From assembly GCA_937995555.1 (NCBI GenBank), contig CALKJX010000134.1:1-6910 (forward strand): DNA of 6,910 bases, read 5' to 3'. Position numbers and translations under genes: made by a program. The notes beneath the pieces are model-generated. The model was not told the origin of the DNA and searched no databases. It saw nothing but the letters and a program-made list of their open reading frames with translations. This document shows positions 1 to 5,560 of this stretch, in pieces; within the stretch, counting starts at the first letter, position 1; each line of letters begins with the position of its first letter. Source of the stretch: an uncultured Elioraea sp. (GTDB taxonomy: Bacteria; Pseudomonadota; Alphaproteobacteria; Acetobacterales; Acetobacteraceae).

Positions 1-285
1 TCGGCGCATGAAGAAGCTGCGGTCCTCGCGCGTCGCCACCGCGCCCTCGATCGGACGGAAGAACGACGGCCAGCCCGTGCCGGAGTCGAACTTCGCCTCC
101 GAGGCGAACAGCGGCGTGCCGCAACCGGCGCAGGCGAACACGCCGGCACGCTTCTCGCGATCGAGCGGCGAGGTGCCGGCGCGCTCGGTGCCGTGGCGGC
201 GCAGCACGCGATACGCCTCGGGCGAGAGGATCGCGCGCCACTCCTCCTCGGTCTTCTGGACGGGAAAGGTCTCGGTCGTGTTCAT
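1..285 (-). CDS. msrB: Peptide-methionine (R)-S-oxide reductase MsrB, N-terminal part (cut by window edge)
   Basis: MsrB reduces the R epimer of methionine sulfoxide in proteins back to methionine, normally with thioredoxin as reductant. The visible 95 residues begin MNTTETFPVQKTEEEWRAIL, matching the usual MsrB opening (KTEEEWR, LSPEAYRVLR, GTERAGTSPL). They continue with the first structural zinc pair, C52 and C55 in VFACAGCGTPLF, and the family signature FDSGTGWPSF at about 66-75. The sequence ends at RSFFMRR. The second CxxC and the catalytic cysteine (RYCMNS region in the family) lie beyond position 1, so activity cannot be judged. The ATG at 285-283 is chosen because family similarity starts there. 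An upstream ATG at 296-294 is out of frame. The gene lies 68 bp downstream of the broken acetyltransferase on the same strand and may share its transcript. Confidence 0.93.
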   Translation of the reverse strand, partial: MNTTETFPVQKTEEEWRAILSPEAYRVLRRHGTERAGTSPLDREKRAGVFACAGCGTPLFASEAKFDSGTGWPSFFRPIEGAVATREDRSFFMRR

Positions 286-353
286 GGCGGAGACATGGTC
301 CTTCGCGGCAGGCGTGGGAAGGCCAAGGCGCTTCGTCGGCGCCGGTCAGGCGG

Positions 354-848
354 CTACGGTCGCTTGCGGACGAACAGCAGCCGGTTCATCTCGGGCACAG
401 GGCGGGTGAAGACGAACCCCGCCTTCTCCAGCACCCGGCGCGAAGCGATGTTCTCCGGGTGCGCGAAGCCGCGCAGCCCGGGCAGGCGCAGCACGTCGTA
501 GGCGAGGGTCGTGCACACCGCGACCAGCTCCGAGGCAATCCCCTGTCCACACCGATCGGGTGCGAAGAGGTAGCCGACCTCCGGCCCCCAGCCGGGCTCG
601 AACGGATCCTGGTAGAGCCCGCCCCAGCCGATGATCCGCTGATCCGCCTTCGCAACAACGGTCCAGGGCGCGTAGCCATCGCTGCGCCGGCGCCGCTCAT
701 GCGCGACGATCCGCCGCCGGCAGTCCCGCGGCGAGGCATCGACCCGCGTTCAGCGCATCGCCTGCCGGTCGCCCAGGACGGTGAACAGCGCCCGCACGTC
801 GGCCAGGCGCGGCGGGCGCAGGATCAGCCGCGCGGGCTCGACCTCCAT
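354..848 (-). pseudogene. GNAT-family N-acetyltransferase interrupted by an in-frame TGA
   Basis: Read from the ATG at 848-846, this frame gives a 165-codon GNAT acetyltransferase with one defect. Codons 1-32 (start MEVEPARLILRPPRLADVRA, end LGDRQAMR) carry the typical beta1-alpha1 opening. Codon 33 (752-750) is TGA. The same frame then continues without a shift through YAPWTVV, IIGWGGLYQDP, GPEVGYLFAPD, the acetyl-CoA-binding loop RCGQGIASELV, the late motif HPENIASRRVLEKAGF, and a TAG at 356-354. Similarity on both sides in one frame argues for a single substitution, for example from TGG or another one-step codon. After the TGA there is no ATG until near the C-terminus, so re-initiation of a useful product is unlikely. 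The ATG sits 2 nt after the dgt stop (TAGCGATG), implying coupling with dgt. The substrate is unknown. A sequencing error at 750-752 is the main alternative. Confidence 0.85.
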
Positions 849-850
849 CG

Positions 851-2140
851 CTACAGCGGCCGCTCGATGCCGCGCAGCCGAGCCGCGACGAAGGTCGCGT
901 AGGGATCGGTCATCCCCGCCACGGCGTCCACCGCTGCGCGCAGGATCTCGTGGCGCGGCCAGTCCGGCTCGGGGCGGTAGTCGCCGAAGATGGTCAGCGC
1001 CTGGCGGTGCCGGCGCGACAGGCGCTCGACATCGCGCACGGCGTCGAAGGCGAGCGCTGCGGCGAACACGAGATCGAGCACCGTGCCGATGATCTCGTCG
1101 GCGGCGAGCTCGAACCCGACCTTGCGATCGTGCACATAGACGCGGCCGCGATTCACCCGCTGCGCCTCCTCGAACGCCGCGCCGATCGCGGGGGCATGCG
1201 CGGCGAGGTCGTCGAGCAGCGCGCCACCGCGATGGGACGCGCCGGACAGGATCGCGTCGACGCGCCCGGCGAAGATGGCGGCCGCCGCGTCGATCAGCAC
1301 GCCGATCGCCGAGCCGCGCAGCGACGCGACCTCGCCGGCCGTGCGGCCGACGATCGGGCCGATGATCTCGGCGAACTCGCGCACGGGCACGATGCCGAGA
1401 TCGACCGCGTCCTCCAGATCGGCGAGCGTGTAGGCGATGTCGTCGGCCGCCTCCATCAGCCAGGTCGCGGGGTGGCGCGGCGCGGCCGCCGGATCGTCGA
1501 TGCCGTAGAGATGGCGCACGACATCGGCGAAGATGTCGCGCTCGGTGTCGAAGACACAGAACTTCGTCCCCGCGCGTGATCGTTCGTCCCGCGCGCCCCA
1601 GGGATACTTCAGCATTGCGCCGAGCGTCGCGTAGGTGAGTCGGAAGCCGCGCGCCATGCGGTGCATGTCGATCTTGGTGACGATGCGGAAGCCCTGCGCG
1701 TTGCCGTCGAAAAACGCGAGATCGGCGGGTGCGTCGGCGAGCCCGGCCGCGATCGCGGCGAGCCTGGTCGCGAGCGCATCCTCGCCGGCATGGCCGAAGG
1801 TCGGGTTGCCGATGTCGTGGATCATGCAGGCCGAGCGCACCACGGCGCCGAACTCCTGCGGCGTGATGCCGGCCCGCTCCAGCCGGTCCTCGATCAGCGC
1901 GCCCGCGCGCACGCCGAGCGAGCGGCCGACCGAGGCGACCTCCAGCGTGTGCACCAGCCGGTTGCGCACGTGGCTGTCATGCGGCAGCGGATGCACCTGC
2001 GTCTTCGCCTGCAGGCGGCGGAACGGGCGCGCGAAGGTGATGCGGTCCTGGTCGCGCTGGAAGGCGTCGCGGTGCGGCTCGTCGCGCGGTGCGGATTCGC
2101 CGAGGCGGACGCGCGAGAAGGTGCGGGCGAGATCGAGCAT
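851..2140 (-). CDS. dgt: Deoxyguanosine triphosphate triphosphohydrolase-like protein (HD-domain dNTPase)
   Basis: Cytosolic HD-domain enzyme of the Dgt family, which cleaves dNTPs (classically dGTP) to the deoxynucleoside and triphosphate and so controls dNTP pools. The 429-residue product is near the usual length for the E. coli-type branch. It has RITFARPFRRLQAKTQVHPL (about 33-52), then H64 in RNRLVHTLEV, H108-D109 in CMIHDIGNPTFGHAGED, GNAQGFRIVTK (146-156), and D234 in MEAADDIAYTLADLEDAV. Together these give the metal-binding H...HD...D set. The ATG at 2140-2138 is preferred: the open frame runs up to 2281, but those 47 extra residues are arginine-rich and antisense-like, overlap the M28 remnant and lack family similarity. 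No good Shine-Dalgarno is seen. The start lies 13 nt after the M28 remnant's stop, and the stop lies 2 nt before the acetyltransferase start, so transcription is probably polycistronic. Preference among dNTPs cannot be read from sequence. Confidence 0.93.
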   Translation of the reverse strand: MLDLARTFSRVRLGESAPRDEPHRDAFQRDQDRITFARPFRRLQAKTQVHPLPHDSHVRNRLVHTLEVASVGRSLGVRAGALIEDRLERAGITPQEFGAVVRSACMIHDIGNPTFGHAGEDALATRLAAIAAGLADAPADLAFFDGNAQGFRIVTKIDMHRMARGFRLTYATLGAMLKYPWGARDERSRAGTKFCVFDTERDIFADVVRHLYGIDDPAAAPRHPATWLMEAADDIAYTLADLEDAVDLGIVPVREFAEIIGPIVGRTAGEVASLRGSAIGVLIDAAAAIFAGRVDAILSGASHRGGALLDDLAAHAPAIGAAFEEAQRVNRGRVYVHDRKVGFELAADEIIGTVLDLVFAAALAFDAVRDVERLSRRHRQALTIFGDYRPEPDWPRHEILRAAVDAVAGMTDPYATFVAARLRGIERPL

Positions 2141-2153
2141 GGCGAGGGGCCGT

Positions 2154-2780
2154 CTAGGCGGCGGACGTCTCGTCGAGCGCCGCCGCCACGCAGCGGAGCG
2201 CGAGGCCGAGCCGGTTGCGCGCGCGGGTTGCCGCGACCGTCGCGAAGCGCGCCGCGTCCGGGCCCGCGTCGGTCGCCGCAAGGGCGCGGATCGGGTCGAG
2301 CACCGGCCACGCCGGCAGCGGCAGGGCGGGCGGGTGCGCGAACCGGTCGCCCTCCGTGCAGTCCACCGGCACGAGCGCGCGGGAGGCGCGCATCAGCGCC
2401 CGGTCCGCCCGCAGCGTGTCGGACGGCGTGCGCGCCTGGGCAGCGCGCGAAGCCTCGCGCACGCGTTCGGCGCCAGCGATCAGGACAGAGAGATCGAACC
2501 GTTCGCCGAGGCGGCCCCGCAGCGCGGCCAGTTCGGCCAGCAGCGCCTCGGCGGTCGCGGCGTGGTCGAGCGGCACCACCTCTTCGGTCAGCAGCCGCCA
2601 GACCGCGTGCGCGAGCACCTGTGTGTCGCGCACCAGGTTCCCCTCGTCGACCTTGTCGAGCGTGTCATGCGGCGTGTGCCACCACCAGCCGAGATTGTTG
2701 CGCGTCGTCACTGCGCCCGGCGGCTGTTCGCTGATGATGCCGAACATCGACGGAATGCTGATGCTGCTGCGCCGGTCGCG
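2154..2780 (-). pseudogene. M28-family zinc peptidase, C-terminal remnant
   Basis: M28 peptidases are two-zinc aminopeptidases or carboxypeptidases. Here only the last part is present. From the codon after the TAG at 2783-2781 the frame reads RDRRSSISIPSMFGIISEQP, and then LGWWWHTPHDTLDKVD. The latter is the C-terminal zinc-ligand histidine motif of M28 (H24 counted from the internal ATG at 2747). A helical tail follows (LVRDTQVLAHAVWRLL, PLDHAATAEALLAELAALR), ending ALDETSAA. The other zinc ligands (the H, D, E-E and D of the catalytic core), any PA insert and any signal peptide are absent, so several hundred residues appear to be missing. The ATG at 2747-2745 could start a 197-residue product, but it has no Shine-Dalgarno and could not be a working peptidase. 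The frame is the same as that of the upstream racemase-like gene. Recognition of the family is firm; whether the loss is biological or an assembly error is open. Confidence 0.8.
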
Positions 2781-3644
2781 CTAGGCGAATTTGCGTCGGC
2801 GCACGCGCCTGGGCGGATCGAGCGGATAGGCGAGCCCGCTCGCATCGACGCCGAGATCGATCAGCAGCTTGGCCTGGGCGATCGCGCAGCGATAGCCTTC
2901 CAGCACCGGCACGTCCCAGCCGAGGCCGCGCAGCCGACGCTGCAACGGCGCCTGCAGCCAGTACGCGGCCGAGCAGCCGAGGATGATGCTCTCCGCGCCA
3001 TCCTCCTCGATCGCCGCCTCCGCCTCGCGCACCGCCATCTCGAGCATGGCCGCGCCGCCCTCGCGCGTGAACCGCTCGCTCTCGTCCTGCACCGTGACGC
3101 GCCCAGCATGCGCCTCGCGCGGCAGGGGGAACTCGAGATTGCGGATCGACGCGCAGTGGTCGGTCATGCGGTAGCGCACCACCAGGTCGGCCATCTGCAT
3201 GTTGTGGCCTTCCGAGATGTCGATGATGCTGAACCGGTGGCCGAGCGCGATCGCGGCGTGCATCTGCGCATGCGCGCAGGCGGTGACAACAATGCCGTAG
3301 CGATGCGCGATCTCGCGGCTCTCGACATAGCCGGGATCGCCGCCGCCGAGCAGCACGATGCCGTTGTACCTGCCGGACTCGCAGGCCTCGCGCACGACCT
3401 TGAGGCGGTTGACGCCGGCGATCGCGAACTCCTCGCGCGTCTCGACCCCGCCCCGTCCGTGCATCGCCGGCGCGCCCGGATGGGCGTCCCACGAGACGCC
3501 CGCGAGCAGGGGCGCGAACGCGTGGCAGTTGATCAGCAGGTCTTCCTTGCGGCCCTCGGAGGCGCGCGTCCGGAACAGCGAGTCGGCGCCGCACTTGTAG
3601 GCGGCGATCAGCAGGAAGCGGTAGGGCGAGGCGTCATCCGTCAT
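2781..3644 (-). CDS. Asp/Glu/hydantoin racemase-family protein with one catalytic cysteine missing
   Basis: A 287-residue cytosolic protein of the aspartate/glutamate/hydantoin racemase superfamily, whose members usually invert a chiral carbon with two cysteines acting as acid and base. The second-cysteine motif is intact (SIILGCSAAYWLQAPL, C224), as is the C-terminal LEGYRCAIAQAKLLIDLGV segment. At the first motif, where hydantoin racemases read roughly ACxGDPGL, this protein reads LLGGGDPGYVESREIA, placing G100 where cysteine is expected. A different cysteine, C123 (VTACAHAQMHAAIALGHRFS), follows nearby. Canonical two-base racemization is therefore doubtful; a one-cysteine isomerase or lyase, or repurposing of C123, is possible. 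Start ATG at 3644 has a good Shine-Dalgarno and lies 9 nt after the SDR stop. The basic C-terminus (PPRRVRRRKFA) ends at a TAG directly followed by the M28 remnant. Family assignment is solid; substrate and reaction are unknown. Confidence 0.85.
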   Translation of the reverse strand: MTDDASPYRFLLIAAYKCGADSLFRTRASEGRKEDLLINCHAFAPLLAGVSWDAHPGAPAMHGRGGVETREEFAIAGVNRLKVVREACESGRYNGIVLLGGGDPGYVESREIAHRYGIVVTACAHAQMHAAIALGHRFSIIDISEGHNMQMADLVVRYRMTDHCASIRNLEFPLPREAHAGRVTVQDESERFTREGGAAMLEMAVREAEAAIEEDGAESIILGCSAAYWLQAPLQRRLRGLGWDVPVLEGYRCAIAQAKLLIDLGVDASGLAYPLDPPRRVRRRKFA

Positions 3645-3650
3645 GCTCGG

Positions 3651-3655
3651 TCCTC
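3651..3655 (-). promoter_or_regulatory. Shine-Dalgarno GAGGA for the racemase-like gene
   Basis: On the minus strand the SDR stop, the ribosome-binding site and the racemase start read TGAGGACCGAGCATG. GAGGA overlaps the SDR stop codon and lies 6 nt before the ATG at 3644-3642. It fixes the start of the racemase-like gene and implies translational coupling to the SDR frame. It is the clearest ribosome-binding site among the complete starts in this window. Confidence 0.7.
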
Positions 3656-4061
3656 AATAGGCGGAGCGGCCGCCATTGGTGGCGATGGTGGCGCCGGTGA
3701 TCATGCGCGCGGCATCGGAGGCGGGGAAGACCGCGGTCGCGGCGATCTGCTCGGGCTCGCCGACCCGGAACGGGTATTCGCGCATCCGGCCGACCGGGTC
3801 GGGCGGGTCGTTCTTCACGCAATCCGACGAGAAGTCGCCGCAGGTGCGGATGATCCGCTCGGTCATTACCCGGCCCGAGGCGATGACGTTGGCACGGATG
3901 TCGTGCTCGGCGCACGTTCCGGCGAGGGCGCGCGTGAAGGACAGGAGCGCCCCTTTCGCCGCGGTGTACACGCGGAATGGGTTCGCGCTGGGCAGCGCCG
4001 CGCCAGAGGACGTGTTGACGATCGCGCTACCGCCGGCACGGATCATGGCCTGGATCGCGGG
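3654..4061 (-). pseudogene. Short-chain dehydrogenase/reductase (SDR), C-terminal remnant
   Basis: Classical SDRs are NAD(P)-dependent oxidoreductases of about 250 residues. This fragment keeps the catalytic half: AIQAMIRAGGSAIVNTSSG with the catalytic serine, then YTAAKGALLSFTRALA carrying the Y-x-x-x-K pair 13 residues later (Tyr codon 3968-3966, Lys codon 3956-3954). It continues with HDIRANVIASGRVMTE (usually ...NAIAPG), GEPEQIAATAVFPASDAARM, and ITGATIATNGGRSAY to the TGA at 3656-3654. The N-terminal Rossmann half with the TGxxxGxG cofactor motif, roughly 110 residues, is missing. Upstream of about 4061 the sequence belongs to the oppositely oriented substrate-binding protein. The frame can be opened by a TTG at 4082, but those added residues are antisense to that protein and not SDR-like. 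A product would lack cofactor binding. It sits 9 nt upstream of the racemase-like gene. Substrate unknown. Confidence 0.85.
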
Positions 4062-4068
4062 CCCGTCC
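4056..4068. other. Junction where two head-to-head genes are both truncated
   Basis: SDR similarity on the minus strand runs up to the AIQAMI codons (down to about 4056-4061). Substrate-binding-protein similarity on the plus strand starts at about PSFVTRNF (from about 4063). Two divergent genes should be separated by both start codons and an intergenic promoter region, but here their interiors abut within about a dozen bases. A GGGCCC palindrome occupies 4059-4064; in DNA this rich in G and C it may be chance. A single deletion or a misjoin explains both truncations. Confidence 0.75.
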
Positions 4069-5517
4069 TTCGTCACCCGCAACTTCGCCTACCTGGTGTT
4101 CGACACGCTGGTGGCGATGGACAGCCAGGGCCGGTTTCGGCCGCAGATGCTGGAGGGCTGGGAGATCAGCGATGATCGGCTGACCTGGACCTTCAAGCTG
4201 CGGCCGGGGCTCACGTTCCACGACGGCAGCCGCGTGACGGCCGATGACGTGGTCGCTTCACTGAAGCGCTGGGGCGGGCGCGACGCGATCGGCCGAAGGC
4301 TGATGGCGGCGACGCGCGAGCTGCGCGTGGTCGATCCCGGCACCTTCGTGATCGCCCTGTCGCGGCCCTTCGGCGGCGTGCTCGACGCGCTCGGCAAGCC
4401 GAGCGTGCACGTGCCCTTCATCATGCCCGCGCGCATTGCCGATGCCACGCCGCCGACCCAGACCGTGCGCGAGATCATGGGCTCGGGTCCGTTCCTGTTC
4501 GAACGCAACACCTGGGTACCGGGCGACAAGGCGGAGTTCCGCCGCAACCCCGACTACGTGCCGCGCGCCGAACCGGCGGACGGGCTTGCCGGCGGCAAGG
4601 TGCCGAAGCTCGAGCGCGTGGAGATGCTGACGCTGCCCGATCCGGGTCTGCGCGCGGCCGCCTTGCAGCAGAACGAGGTGGACTACCTCGAATACGTGCC
4701 GGTCGATCACCTGCCGCGGCTGCAGCGCAACCGCAACATCGTGATCGCCAAGGCCAGTGGCATCGCGCAGATGATGTACGCGCTCAGCATCAATCATGCC
4801 CTGCCGCCGTTCAACGACGTGCGGATGCGCCGCGTGCTGCAGCAGGTGCTGGATCGCCACGAGATCCTCGCCGGGGCCGGCGTGCCGTCCGAGCTCGCCT
4901 TCCCCGACTGCGTGTCGCTGTTCATGTGCGGCGCCCCGTATTCCAGCGAGCGCGGCGCCGACGTGATTCGTCAGCCGTCGCTGGAGAGGGCGCGCAGCCT
5001 GCTGCGCGAGGCGGGCTACAACAACGAGCCGATCACCGTGCTGCTGCCGGCGGACTCGATCCTGCTGAATCCCTACGGGCTGGTGCTGATCGACCGGCTG
5101 AAGCGGGCGGGCGTGAACGTGGACGTGCAGGCGCAGGACTGGAGCTCGATCGCGCAGCGCTGGGTCCGTCGCGAGCCGATCGGCCAGGGTGGCTGGCATC
5201 TCGTGCCCGTGGTCTATACCGGGTTCGACATGTCCGACCCGCTGAGCAATCTCGGTACGGGCTACAACTGCACCGGCAACCAGCCCTGGGGCTATTGTGA
5301 CAAGGCGATGCAGAAGCTGATCGAGCAGTTCGAGGCGGAGAGCGACATGGAGAAGCGCAAGGAGCTGGCGGCGCAGATCCAGGAGGCGTCGTACCGCGAC
5401 GTCACCTTCCCGATCGCCGGGCAGTTCCGCAGCCCGGCGGCTTGGCGCGCCGAGCTGCGCGGCGTGATCGATTTCGGCTTCCCGGTGATCTGGAACATCG
5501 AGCGGCCGGGGCGCTGA
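4063..5517 (+). pseudogene. ABC transporter substrate-binding protein, solute-binding family 5, N-terminally truncated
   Basis: Family-5 (DppA/OppA-like) proteins are periplasmic receptors delivering peptides or related solutes to an ABC importer. The frame shows FVTRNFAYLVFDTLVAMD, FRPQMLEGWEISDD, LRPGLTFHDGSRVTADDVV, the diagnostic EIMGSGPFLFERN followed by RRNPDYVP, then PLSNLGTGYNCTG and the C-terminal ELRGVIDFGFPVIWNIE, to a TGA at 5515-5517. The signal peptide and the first mature segment (the LDP region, about 50-60 residues) are absent. The only nearby ATG (4045-4047) would start MAWIAGPSFVTRN: no secretion signal, no Shine-Dalgarno seen, and its first residues are antisense to the SDR. 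The frame stays open back to 3676, but that stretch is SDR antisense. The rest is uninterrupted and conserved-looking, suggesting recent truncation or an assembly join. No permease or ATPase genes follow; the next gene is the convergent hldE. Ligand unknown. Confidence 0.85.
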
Positions 5518-5530
5518 TGCCCGTTGGGCG

Positions 5531-5556
5531 GGCGGGGCGCTGTGCGGCGCCCCGCC
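5531..5556. terminator. Perfect 10-bp hairpin between convergent genes, likely bidirectional terminator
   Basis: GGCGGGGCGC (5531-5540), a 6-nt loop TGTGCG, and GCGCCCCGCC (5547-5556) form a perfect all-GC stem. It lies 13 nt after the stop of the substrate-binding protein and 4 nt from the hldE stop, the expected place for a shared terminator of convergent genes. There is no U-tract on either side, so classical intrinsic termination is uncertain. Confidence 0.6.
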
Positions 5557-5560
5557 ACGC

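Noticed and set aside
286..353. Possible terminator stem in the GNAT-msrB gap (GGCGC...GCGCC at about 327-343; CCTTC...GAAGG at 300-322).
   Set aside because: Stems are only 5 bp with no U-tract, and short self-complementary GC runs are expected by chance here.
386..739. Other-frame open frames over the acetyltransferase (minus strand 386-739 and 346-552).
   Set aside because: They are in different frames from the GNAT motifs, show no recognisable domain, and appear only because the true frame is broken by the TGA.
750..752. Selenocysteine or stop-codon readthrough at the GNAT TGA.
   Set aside because: No SECIS-like hairpin was recognised after it, and GNAT enzymes do not use a catalytic selenocysteine; mutation or sequencing error is simpler.
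2141..2281. A 47-residue N-terminal extension of Dgt.
   Set aside because: It is arginine-rich, overlaps the M28 remnant's coding frame, and family similarity starts at the ATG at 2140.
3676..4062. Upstream extension of the substrate-binding-protein frame, giving a 613-residue 'fusion' protein.
   Set aside because: This part is exactly antisense to the SDR catalytic half and shows no signal peptide or binding-protein similarity. The open frame crosses the junction by chance.
1635..4175. An 846-residue open frame on the plus strand spanning dgt, the M28 remnant, the racemase-like gene and the SDR.
   Set aside because: It lies antisense to several recognisable genes, is rich in Arg, Ala and His with no domain seen, and is explained by GC-rich third positions suppressing stops on the opposite strand.
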